Source: a virus. From it: a DNA stretch of 56,829 nucleotides. The stretch covers positions 1 to 56,829 of IMG/VR virus record IMGVR_UViG_3300048834_001011, one strand, 5' to 3'. The notes below the pieces were generated by a model. The model searched no databases. It had not been told where the DNA came from and saw nothing but the letters and a program-made list of their open reading frames with translations. The position numbers and the translations under genes are program-made. Positions 9,001 to 16,737 of this stretch are shown one piece after another. Within the stretch, counting starts at the first letter, position 1. Each line of letters begins with the position of its first letter.

Positions 9001-10029
9001 AGCACGCACACCATCTACGTGACCAAGGTGGAGACAAACGCCACCGGCGGTCTGGTCGGCGGTGGCGTGCGCCATTTCGGGGAGGGTGGCGCGGTGGCTC
9101 CGGCGTTTCCCCGGTTGACGGGCGGTTCCGTGCCGGGTTCCGGTCACCACGACACCGTGCCGCGCACCTTGGAGGCCGGTGCGTTCGTGATCCGCAAGGC
9201 GGCGGTGCAGAAGTACGGAGCTGGGCGCTTGGCGGCCCTGGCCCGTGGCGTAGCGCATTTTGCGGTCGGAGGTTCCGTGCGGACGTCTGGCGCGAATCGC
9301 TCGCAGGGCCGTGACCCGCTGCCCAGCACGCCAAAGAAAAACCGAGACGTCGTCGAAGCCGAAAAAATGATCGAACTGGGCTTGCAGGGCCTGCGCGAGT
9401 ACTTGTCGTGGTCGCAAACCAAGTTCGGCGGCAGTCTGGATGCCACCTGGAAGACGTTTCAGCTTTGGAATCCCACGGCAGCGAAGGACAGGACGGCCCT
9501 TCAAGCGATGGTGGATCGCAAGACCTTGACCGCCAACGAGCGCCAGTCCCTGGAGCAGATCAAGCAGCGTTGGCGCTTTGCGATGGCCCAGCCCATGGCC
9601 TACGGGAAGGATCTGGAGCGCGATCTGATCGACTACATGGAGAGCTTGGAAGGCCAGTTCCTCGCGCGCGGCGGCCTGGCGAAGTCCGACACCGTCCCGG
9701 CGATGCTGACCCCCGGCGAGTACGTGGTGAACAAGGGAGCCGTCGCCCGTTTCGGCGCAGGCTTCTTCGAGGCCATCAACAACCTGAGCGCTCCGGCGCA
9801 CGCACTGGCCGGACGCGCGATGGCGGGCATCCAGGGCTTTGCCTCGGGCGGTCTGGTGCAGCCCGCAAGCCGCAGCCTGCCACGTCCGTCGTTCTCCGAA
9901 AGCACGCCCACCCGCACGGTGCGCGTGGAGCTGGCGGCCGGAGCGCAGAAGGTCAACGCCACCGTGGATGCGCGCGACGAAGCGCGCTTGCTGCAACTGC
10001 TGGACGCCGCCCGCGCCCGCACTGTCTGA
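6001..10029 (+). CDS. Tail tape measure protein
   Basis: A 1342-residue tape measure protein (GTG start at 6001, one nucleotide after the preceding stop). Residues about 75-270 match the conserved N-terminal tape-measure domain, including SRLAKALADGLNVPIGRL. Hydrophobic segments occur at about 295-380. A long Gln/Ala/Glu-rich coiled coil runs from about 450 to 970. The C-terminal third has glycine-rich repeats, with two copies of a TPGEYV/LEAGAFV-type motif followed by V(N/R)K.AV, seen in many phage tape measures. Length predicts a tail of roughly 200 nm by the usual 0.15 nm per residue rule. It fixes tail length and assists DNA ejection. Confidence 0.93.
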   Translation: MANRISVLVALEGADEGLKRAINSAERSLGGFGASAKTASDKAAAGVAEVKAGMNAFGDQVAKAKTQLLAFLTINWAAGKLQEIVQIADAWNMMSARLKLATAGSREYTVAQKELFAIAQRIGVPIQETATLYGKLQQAVRMLGGEQKDALSITESISQALRLSGASATEAQSSLLQFGQALASGVLRGEEFNSVVENSPRLAKALADGLNVPIGRLRKLAEEGRLTADVVVNALMSQKDKLAAEYAQLPQTVGQAFTRLSNAFGQWISKLDESTGFTKKLAEALTWLSENLDTVMKWLGRIAEVGLAVLIYRLIPALIIAWQTAGAAAVTAASTTAAAWAAANLSLSNAIATVGKLRVAFAVLGAAIVGWEIGTWLSEKFEIVRKAGIFMVQVLMTGIEHLRFRWEVFAAIFTSDTIAEATKRHAERLTEMNRIFAEMYADASEGANAAKGAMNTAATAAEEIAKRLEAVRQGTQEAVGRGIEAVHAALEKLKSRLGEVEQAVGKAQGVVNDATAKMAEAYKGFTAIVEANLQTQITAVKARYEQEKAELERTQQSEAAKITKSTQLLTEALTQQTTLRRQATTDTLQLIDQETQARKEAAARQGATETERAANVQRVENDILATKRQTLAQALGEYRQHIDALNAEANRHLAEVQRIEEAKRQLSMSTEERIRDIRRQGMTDYEATEDRKRQIAEMQEQARRALANGELELARQLAQKAMDMAAQVASAQTSEAKRGEEARKQSEQAVSQVTQLEAQSREAYRRQEYQQATDLMRQADQLRAELAQKSKEADAQAAQGKQGVRDAIDRIRQSEEILNQTLDAEAKAHQTAAREALSARDQIRQTLEQTQTQIDQITAKLKDGLKVTLDADTERFDKAIADLDKALAEKEYLLQIQADLQEAEKKLKEYEALLKEGKTLPVDADVSKAKEALDKLKVYADQNAQFELKVATEKAQAAITNVDGMIKALDRIQTESRHTVSHNADAARSEIMSLNGANTSSTHTIYVTKVETNATGGLVGGGVRHFGEGGAVAPAFPRLTGGSVPGSGHHDTVPRTLEAGAFVIRKAAVQKYGAGRLAALARGVAHFAVGGSVRTSGANRSQGRDPLPSTPKKNRDVVEAEKMIELGLQGLREYLSWSQTKFGGSLDATWKTFQLWNPTAAKDRTALQAMVDRKTLTANERQSLEQIKQRWRFAMAQPMAYGKDLERDLIDYMESLEGQFLARGGLAKSDTVPAMLTPGEYVVNKGAVARFGAGFFEAINNLSAPAHALAGRAMAGIQGFASGGLVQPASRSLPRPSFSESTPTRTVRVELAAGAQKVNATVDARDEARLLQLLDAARARTV

Positions 10030-10038
10030 GATTCCCTG

Positions 10039-10449
10039 ATGCAACTGAAGAACCTCGCTTCCGGGGTGGCTTTGCCATTGCCCGACGACTTGCTGTGGGC
10101 GGACGAACACGCGTGGTCGCCTGCGGTGGCCAGCACTTCCTACCTGATCACCGGGGCCTTGCTGATCCAGTCGGCCACCCGGCAGGCAGGACGCCCGATC
10201 ACCTTGGTGGGCGCGCCCGACATGGCGTGGGTGACGCGCGCCACGGTCGAGCAACTGCGTGCGTGGGCGGCGCTGGCAGTGAGCGAAGCCACGGGCCGCT
10301 TCGAACTGACCCTCACCGATGGCCGCGTGTTCACGGTCGCCTTCCGTCACGCGGACACCGCCATCGAAGCCGAACCGGTGATGGGTTTCCCGGCGCGTGC
10401 CAGCACTGACTTTTACCGACTGACCCTTCGATTCCTGGAGATTGCCTGA
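10039..10449 (+). CDS. Tail protein, unknown (after tape measure)
   Basis: A 136-residue protein starting MQLKNLASGVALPLPDDLLW. It is mixed alpha/beta, with TGRFELTLTDGRVFTVAFRH in the middle and an ending DFYRLTLRFLEIA that resembles the strand-rich end of distal-tail components. It occupies the slot of the lambda gpM class between tape measure and tail tip genes. Its stop and the next ATG overlap (TGATG). Role at the tail tip is inferred from position only. Confidence 0.55.
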   Translation: MQLKNLASGVALPLPDDLLWADEHAWSPAVASTSYLITGALLIQSATRQAGRPITLVGAPDMAWVTRATVEQLRAWAALAVSEATGRFELTLTDGRVFTVAFRHADTAIEAEPVMGFPARASTDFYRLTLRFLEIA

Positions 10450-13400
10450 TGCCCATCCAATCCGGCGACGTGAAACTGCTGAAGTCCGCCGTGATGGCCG
10501 ATGTGCCCGAAGGCGGCAACGCGCCCACCGGCCTCGTGATCGCCGACGGCGTCTCCAACGCCATCTTCCCCGACATCTCCGAGCTGGATCGCGCCGGGGG
10601 CCGCGTCAATCTGCGCAAGACCTTCGTGCAGGTGGCCACCGACGACACCGACACCTACTTCGGGGCCAACGTCATCGTAGCCGAGCCGCCGCAGGACGAG
10701 CGCGTCAGCGTCACGTTGTTTTCCACCAAGAAAACCTTCGACACCCGCGAGCAGGCGCAGACCCGCATCGAGGCCTACCTCAACAAGGGCCCCGAATGGG
10801 CGGGCTACCTGTTCGAGAACCACATCGCGGGCCAGCGTGTAGTGCAACTTTTCCAGCGCCTTTCCGATGCCGTGCCCAACGTCGGGCAGACGCTGGTCTT
10901 GATCGAGAACGAGGGACTGCCAACGCAGAAGGAGCAGTACGTGCGCGCCACCGCCGTCTCGGTGGTCGAGCGCAGCTTCACCTACAACACCGATCAGGAC
11001 TACAAGGCGGCGGTCGTCACCGTCGCCATCAGCGACGCGCTGCGCTTTGATTTCACGGGCTCGCCCGCCAGCCGAACGTTCACGCGGGCAACCAACAGCA
11101 CGAAAACGCGCGACACGGTGGTGGCCGACGCGGGCACCTACGTCGGCGTTGTGCCGCTGACGCAGGCTGCCAATGTGGGCGACTTCACCATCAAGGGCGC
11201 GTCCATCTACACGCAGCTCGTGCCCAGCGCCCAGACCGAGACGCCGATCTCCTTCGTGCCACCCTACGCTGCAGCAGGTTTGCCGGTACCGGGTGCGGCA
11301 CCCGTGAGCTATACGGCCAGCCACGCCTGGAACACCAGCATCAAATTCAACCTGCCGGGCGGCTGCCTGCCGGGGTCGCTGTCCATCGTCACCGATGGCA
11401 TCACGATCTTCGACGATGCGGGCCTGCTCAAGACCGCCAGCGGCACGCTGGGCACCATCGACTACGCCAACGGCATCCTGAGCCTGAACTCCGGCTCGAT
11501 GTCCAACAGCAAGGCCATCACCTACACACCTGCTGCACAACTGCAGCGCGCGCCGCAAAGCGCGGAGATCGCGGTCACGCCGGAATCGCGCAGCCAGTCC
11601 TACGTCGGCACCGTAAATCCGGTGCCGCAACCCGGCACGCTTGCCATCAGCTACATGGCGCAGGGCCGGTGGTACGTACTGTCGGATGGCGGCAATGGCT
11701 CCCTCAAAGGGCTGGATGCCAGCTACGGCGCGGGCACTTTCAACAAGAACACCGGAGCCTTCGTCGTGACCTTGGGGGCACTGCCCGACGTGGGCTCCTC
11801 GCTGATCCTGACGTGGAACGTGCCGACCCAGGAAACGCAGCAGCCAACTGCCGCCCTGAAGGCATCGCAGGCCCTGCAGCTTGTCCCGCCCGAAGGCAAA
11901 AGCGTTCAGCCGGGCACGCTCACCATCACCTGGCCACACGAGAGCGGCACGGGCACGCGCACGGCGTCCGCCGCCATGTCTGGCGAGCTCAGTGGTGCTG
12001 CAACCGGCAGCCTGAACGTCGCGCAGAACCTCTTGAGCTTTGCGCCGAATGTCCTGCCGCCAGTCGGCGCACTGCTGACCGTGGACTACGTTGCGGGCCC
12101 CAAGCAGGAAGACAGCTTCGCGCACCCCTCGCGCGACGGCCAGGGCAAGGTGCCAGTGACCGCGAGCCTGGGCTCCATCGAGCCGGGTTCGCTGGAAATC
12201 GAGTGGAACACACTGACGGACACCGCCGTGCTCGGGGTCTACACGCTGCAGCAGATTCAGGCGATGGGGCTGGGTCTGTGGAACGGGGTCGATCCCACGC
12301 AATACGCCCGCGACGATGGTGCGGGCAATGTGCTGCGCGCAGGCCAAGTCATCGGTAGCGTCAACTACGCCACCGGGGCGGTGCAGTTCCAGCCCGACGT
12401 CACAGTCAAGATTCCAAGTCCCGTCTACGGGGCGCAGCGCCTTGGCTGGGCGTCGGGCGTGGGCCAGATGTTCCGCCTCAACTACGGCGGCATCAACTAC
12501 GTGGATGCGCCGTCGCTCTACCCGAACGACGAGTCCGGCTACGTCAAGCTGCGCTACAACAGCGCGGGCTCGACCAGCAACCACAGCGAGACGTTCGCGT
12601 TCAGCCCATCGTTTCGGTTGGTGCCCGGCGTCAACGCGCAGGTGGTGACGGGCACGGTGTTGCTGGCCATCGCGGGCAGCCAGCCCTGGGGTGACAACGG
12701 TCAGGGCACGCTGCGCGAATTCACGCCCAGCGGCTGGGTCACGCGCGGCACCATCAACTACCTCTCTGGTGCGGTGACGCTCACCTCGTGGTCGGCGGGC
12801 GCGACCAACAGCATCACGCGCGCCAGTTGCGTGACCACTGTGGGCGAGAACATCTCCAGTGAGTACGTGTTCCGCACCGGTGCTGCGCCACTTCGCCCAG
12901 GATCGCTCTCCATTCAGTTCGCCCGCGCGGTGGGTGGAACCCAGACCGTGACGGCAGGCATCGACGGCACGATCACCGCGTCTGGCGTCATCGGCAGCGT
13001 CGATTACGACACTGGCCTTGTGCGAGTGCGGTTTGGCACCGTGGTCACGGCGGCGGGCAACGAGAGCGAGCCGTGGTTCGATGCCGAGAACGTGCGGCCA
13101 GACGGCAAGATCTTCCGGCCGGAGCCGGTCGCGGCCTCCAGCCTGCGTTACAGCGCCGTGGCCTACAGCTATCTGCCCCTGGATGCGGCGTTGCTGGGCA
13201 TCGACCCGGTACGCCTGCCCAGCGACGGGCGTGTGCCGATCTTCCGTCCTGGAGGCTTCGCCGTCGTCGGCCACACCGGTCGCATCACCGCCTCGGTCAG
13301 CAACGGCCAGACCATCGATTGCGCGCGGGTGCGTCTGTCGCGCGTGCGTGTGGTCGGCCACAACGGCGTGGTGATCCACACAGGCTACGTTACCGATCTG

Positions 13401-14057
13401 GAAGCAGGCACCGTCACGTTCACCGACGTGACTGGCTACAGCCAGCCAGTGACCATCGAGCACCGCATCGAGGACATGGCCGTGGTGCGCGACGTGCAAA
13501 TCAACGGCGAGATCAGCTTCACGCGCCCGCTGACGCACGCCTATCCGCTGGCCAGTCCCGGCGATCCGTTTTCTGGCAGTTTCGTCTCCAGTGCGCTGGT
13601 GGCCGGCGACCTGTTCGCCCGCGTGAACCTCGTGTTCGACCAGAGCACCTGGAACGGCAGCTGGTCGGATGAACTGATCGGCAGCGCCGCCACCGCCACC
13701 TTCAACCACACCCAGTACCCGATCACGGTCACCAATCGCGGGGCGCTCACCGAGCGCTGGGTGGTTCGGATGACCAACAGCACATCGTTCGAGGTCATCG
13801 GCGAGAACGTAGGTGTGATCGCCACCGGAAATACCAGCGCCGACTGCGCCCCCAGCAACCCGGCGACCGGCGTGCCGTACTTCCGTCTGCCCGCGCTCGG
13901 CTGGGGCAACGGCTGGGCCACCGGCAACGTGCTGCGCTTCAACACCATCGGCAGCCAGTTCCCGGTCTGGGTGGTGCGCACCGTCCAGCAGGGGCCCGAA
14001 TCCGTGCCTGACGACCACTTCACGCTGCTCATTCGCGGCGATGTCGACACCCCCTGA
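10449..14057 (+). CDS. Large tail-tip protein with repeated beta modules
   Basis: A 1202-residue protein. The first 200 residues form a distinct domain (MPIQSGDVKLLKSAVMADVP; YVRATAVSVVERSFTYN). From about residue 280 to 900 a module recurs, recognisable by PG(S/T)L.I near its start and a G.I.Y.(T/N)G.(V/L).(L/F) strand near its end, for example at 12350-12390 and 12990-13030. Such repeated Ig-like units are typical of tail-tip or fibre-base structural proteins. No enzyme motif is seen. It probably forms part of the distal tail hub carrying the receptor-binding apparatus. Unusually for this place, there is no recognisable cysteine peptidase or lambda J-like protein next to it. Confidence 0.6.
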   Translation: MPIQSGDVKLLKSAVMADVPEGGNAPTGLVIADGVSNAIFPDISELDRAGGRVNLRKTFVQVATDDTDTYFGANVIVAEPPQDERVSVTLFSTKKTFDTREQAQTRIEAYLNKGPEWAGYLFENHIAGQRVVQLFQRLSDAVPNVGQTLVLIENEGLPTQKEQYVRATAVSVVERSFTYNTDQDYKAAVVTVAISDALRFDFTGSPASRTFTRATNSTKTRDTVVADAGTYVGVVPLTQAANVGDFTIKGASIYTQLVPSAQTETPISFVPPYAAAGLPVPGAAPVSYTASHAWNTSIKFNLPGGCLPGSLSIVTDGITIFDDAGLLKTASGTLGTIDYANGILSLNSGSMSNSKAITYTPAAQLQRAPQSAEIAVTPESRSQSYVGTVNPVPQPGTLAISYMAQGRWYVLSDGGNGSLKGLDASYGAGTFNKNTGAFVVTLGALPDVGSSLILTWNVPTQETQQPTAALKASQALQLVPPEGKSVQPGTLTITWPHESGTGTRTASAAMSGELSGAATGSLNVAQNLLSFAPNVLPPVGALLTVDYVAGPKQEDSFAHPSRDGQGKVPVTASLGSIEPGSLEIEWNTLTDTAVLGVYTLQQIQAMGLGLWNGVDPTQYARDDGAGNVLRAGQVIGSVNYATGAVQFQPDVTVKIPSPVYGAQRLGWASGVGQMFRLNYGGINYVDAPSLYPNDESGYVKLRYNSAGSTSNHSETFAFSPSFRLVPGVNAQVVTGTVLLAIAGSQPWGDNGQGTLREFTPSGWVTRGTINYLSGAVTLTSWSAGATNSITRASCVTTVGENISSEYVFRTGAAPLRPGSLSIQFARAVGGTQTVTAGIDGTITASGVIGSVDYDTGLVRVRFGTVVTAAGNESEPWFDAENVRPDGKIFRPEPVAASSLRYSAVAYSYLPLDAALLGIDPVRLPSDGRVPIFRPGGFAVVGHTGRITASVSNGQTIDCARVRLSRVRVVGHNGVVIHTGYVTDLEAGTVTFTDVTGYSQPVTIEHRIEDMAVVRDVQINGEISFTRPLTHAYPLASPGDPFSGSFVSSALVAGDLFARVNLVFDQSTWNGSWSDELIGSAATATFNHTQYPITVTNRGALTERWVVRMTNSTSFEVIGENVGVIATGNTSADCAPSNPATGVPYFRLPALGWGNGWATGNVLRFNTIGSQFPVWVVRTVQQGPESVPDDHFTLLIRGDVDTP

Positions 14058-14074
14058 GCACAAGGAAATCAGCA

Positions 14075-15343
14075 ATGACCGACCTCACCGTCAAATTCTT
14101 CAACAGCGGGATGACGGGCGCGCCGCAGATCGCCAACAACTGGGGCGATCTTGTGACGATGCTCGACGCCTGCATCGTCAACGGCTTCGCGCTCAAAGCC
14201 ATCGACACGATGACCTTCGCTGATGGCATCGCCACGGCCACCATCAGCGCGGGCCACGCCTATCGGCTCGAGCAGGTGCTGGAGATCGCTGGAGCCGACC
14301 AGCCCGAGTACAACGGGCAGTTCCGTGTCATCGCCACCACCGCGACCACCTTCACCTTCGCGGTGACCGGCACGCCCGTGTCGCCCGCGACCAGCGCCAC
14401 CAGCCTCTCGGCCAAGGTTGCGCCGTTGGGCTGGGAGAAAGCGTTCGCGGGAACTGACAAGGCGGCCTACCGCAGCAAAAATCCGGCTTCGCCGCAGAAC
14501 CTGCTGCTGATCGACGACAGCCTCAAGACGCCCGGCTACACGACGACGTGGGCCAAGTGGGCGAATGTCGGCATCGTCGAAGGCCTGTCGGACATCGACA
14601 CCATCGTCGGCGCGCAGGCCCCGTTCGATCCGAACAACCCGACGCAGAACTGGAAGCAGGTGCAGGCCAACCAGTGGGGCTGGCACAAGTGGTACCACGC
14701 ACGCCAGACCGGCTATGACACTTACGGCGACAGCGGCGGCGGCGGCCGCAACTGGGTACTGGTAGGCGACGACCGGTTGTTCTTCCTGTTCGTCTCCAAC
14801 GCCGCCGGGTACGGCTGGTACGGGCGCAACAGCTACTGCTTTGGCGATATCGAAAGCTTTAAGCCGGGCGACAACTACGCCACTGTGCTGTGCGCCGACG
14901 ATCTGTACTGGAGCAACAACAACCACTACCTCAGCTACCCAGGCCAATACAACGGATACGGGATGGCCTCGTCGCTCGACTTCGCGGGCAAGGTTCTGCT
15001 GCGCAGCCACACCCAGCTCGGCCACCCAGTGCGCTTTGGCATCACATCGCTGAACACCAACAATGGCCAGCAGATCTGCGGGCGCGGGCCGATGCCGTTC
15101 CCGAACGGGACGGACTACAGCCTGTGGCTGCTGCCGACCTACGTGCGCGAGGAGTCGGGCCATATGCGCGGCCTGATGCCGGGGATGCTGTGGATGCCGC
15201 AGGATCGTCCGTACTCCGATCAGACCATCGTCGACAACGTGGTCGGTCAGGCGGGCAAAAAGTTCCTGCTGGTCAGGACGCAGTACAGCTCGGAAACCGA
15301 GGGCGCGCAGATCGCCTTCGACATCACCGGGCCGTGGAGGTAA
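14075..15343 (+). CDS. Tail-tip or receptor-region protein, unknown
   Basis: A 422-residue protein beginning MTDLTVKFFNSGMTGAPQIAN. The first 120 residues include a beta-rich domain (GHAYRLEQVLEIAGADQPEYNGQ) like those in phage proteins that describe parameter fields. The remaining 300 residues are aromatic and glycine rich (WGWHKWYHARQTGYDTYG), suggesting a beta-structured surface protein. It is separated by 17 nt from the large tail-tip gene and by 3 nt from the LamG-like gene. An extracellular structural role at the tail tip is likely; I do not recognise the family. Confidence 0.55.
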   Translation: MTDLTVKFFNSGMTGAPQIANNWGDLVTMLDACIVNGFALKAIDTMTFADGIATATISAGHAYRLEQVLEIAGADQPEYNGQFRVIATTATTFTFAVTGTPVSPATSATSLSAKVAPLGWEKAFAGTDKAAYRSKNPASPQNLLLIDDSLKTPGYTTTWAKWANVGIVEGLSDIDTIVGAQAPFDPNNPTQNWKQVQANQWGWHKWYHARQTGYDTYGDSGGGGRNWVLVGDDRLFFLFVSNAAGYGWYGRNSYCFGDIESFKPGDNYATVLCADDLYWSNNNHYLSYPGQYNGYGMASSLDFAGKVLLRSHTQLGHPVRFGITSLNTNNGQQICGRGPMPFPNGTDYSLWLLPTYVREESGHMRGLMPGMLWMPQDRPYSDQTIVDNVVGQAGKKFLLVRTQYSSETEGAQIAFDITGPWR

Positions 15344-15346
15344 GCC

Positions 15347-16342
15347 ATGGCGTGGTGGGACAGCGTGGCGTCCTTGACGCCGGTCGCGGCGTGGGATGCG
15401 CTGCACTTCTCGGGCGGGCAACTGCAGGATCAGATCGGCAACAACGCGATCACCGTGCAGGGCGACGTGGCCACGCCATTCCCGCTGTACGGACTGTACG
15501 GCCAAGACAAGCCCTGGCCGCTGGCGACGCCGCTGTCCTTGTCCGGCGAGTTCGTGCTGATGGGCTTCGTGATGCACGTCAGTCGCGGGTTGGTGTTCTA
15601 CAAGGCCCTCGCCGACAGCAGCAGCTACTTTCTGGATCAGGAATCCAACGGCTCGATCTACCAGTACGCCAACGGCACGGGCGGCGTGGTGGGCAGCGGG
15701 CCCGCCTGGGCGACGCCGAAGTTCATGGCGCTGGTGGTCACCCCGGCCACTGCCCGCGTCTACATCAACAACGACTGGGCGGGCGCGGCCTTCGCGCGTT
15801 CGTGGGTGGCGGACACCGTGGGTGGCATTGGCTATTACGCCGACGGCTACGAATACAACCTCGGCGGCAGCGAGCGCTTCTTTGCGGCTGGATTGTGGTC
15901 GGGTGCCGCAAGCCTTGCCGATCTGCGTGCGCTGGAGACCGCCTGCCGGGCCGCGCTCGCGGGCCCACCGGTTGGCGTGCATTCCGCTGCCTTGGCCCGC
16001 TGGCACAGCCCGAACACTGAACTGTGGAGCCAGCCAGGCAGCTACCCGCGCCGGGTTCGAGCTGTGGCCAGCGCGCGCCGAGACATCTATTTCGGCGGCA
16101 ACGGCCAGATCACCGGCACCGTCAAGGAAAAGGGCCAACCGGATCAGCCGCTGGTGCGGCAGGTGCTGCTCTACAGCGAGAACACGCACACGCTGGTGGC
16201 CGACACGTGGTCGGATGCTGCGGGCAACTACCGCTTCAAGTGGCTCGACCCGGCACAGCGCTACACCGTGATCAGCACCGACTACCGACAGATGTACCGA
16301 GCCGTGATCGCGGACAACCTTCGCCCGGAGGCGATGCCATGA
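15347..16342 (+). CDS. LamG-like tail protein with C-terminal carboxypeptidase-regulatory-like domain
   Basis: A 331-residue protein. Residues about 10-200 have the pattern of a concanavalin A/LamG-like beta sandwich, including SLSGEFVLMGFVMHVSRG and FMALVVTPATARVYINND, the usual KLRLYVNG-like strand pair. Residues about 245-320 (GQITGTVKEKGQPDQPL; ADTWSDAAGNYRFKWLDP) match the transthyretin-like carboxypeptidase-regulatory fold found in adhesive phage and surface proteins. Such combinations occur in carbohydrate-binding tail proteins, so a receptor-recognition role is plausible but inferred. The stop overlaps the next ATG (ATGA). Confidence 0.65.
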   Translation: MAWWDSVASLTPVAAWDALHFSGGQLQDQIGNNAITVQGDVATPFPLYGLYGQDKPWPLATPLSLSGEFVLMGFVMHVSRGLVFYKALADSSSYFLDQESNGSIYQYANGTGGVVGSGPAWATPKFMALVVTPATARVYINNDWAGAAFARSWVADTVGGIGYYADGYEYNLGGSERFFAAGLWSGAASLADLRALETACRAALAGPPVGVHSAALARWHSPNTELWSQPGSYPRRVRAVASARRDIYFGGNGQITGTVKEKGQPDQPLVRQVLLYSENTHTLVADTWSDAAGNYRFKWLDPAQRYTVISTDYRQMYRAVIADNLRPEAMP

Positions 16343-16734
16343 CCGTCGCCATCACCCAAGAGCACAACGAGGCGCGGCTGGCGGGCACGCTGTCGTTTCT
16401 GGATGCGGGCAGCAACCCCGCGCGCCTGCGCATCTACGGCGGGGCGCGGCCGCCCAATCCGGCTGCGACGCCCACCAGCGCGATGCTGGTCGAGATTGCG
16501 CTGACCAAGCCCGCAGGCACTGTTTCCAACGGGCTGCTGACGCTCACGCAATCCGAGGATGGCCTGATCACGGCCACCGGCATCGCCACGTGGGCGCGGC
16601 TGGTCAATGGCGACGAGGTGACTGCCCTCGATCTCGATTGCAGCGGTATCGATGGCGCGGGAGACGTGAAGCTCGCCAGCACCAATCTCTATCTGGGCGG
16701 CGATGCCCGGATGGTGTCGGCCATCCTGGGGTGA
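16339..16734 (+). CDS. Small tail-region protein, unknown
   Basis: A 131-residue protein from ATG 16339, overlapping the LamG-like gene's stop; GGAG at 16327-16330 serves as its SD. The open frame extends further upstream, but that would lie inside the preceding gene. The sequence is Ala/Thr/Gly rich and beta-like (LAGTLSFLDAGSNPARLRIY; LITATGIATWARLVNGDEV). It is coupled at both ends to tail genes, so it probably belongs to the same tail-tip assembly. Function is unknown. Confidence 0.6.
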   Translation: MTVAITQEHNEARLAGTLSFLDAGSNPARLRIYGGARPPNPAATPTSAMLVEIALTKPAGTVSNGLLTLTQSEDGLITATGIATWARLVNGDEVTALDLDCSGIDGAGDVKLASTNLYLGGDARMVSAILG

Positions 16735-16737
16735 GCA

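Noticed and set aside
8737-10350. 537-codon minus-strand frame under the tape measure
   Set aside because: Antisense shadow of the tape measure coiled coil; no motifs.
10413-14075. 1220-codon minus-strand frame opposite the large tail protein
   Set aside because: Very long but low-complexity (Val/Arg/His rich) and opposite a gene coupled to its neighbours; GC-rich genes commonly produce such antisense frames.
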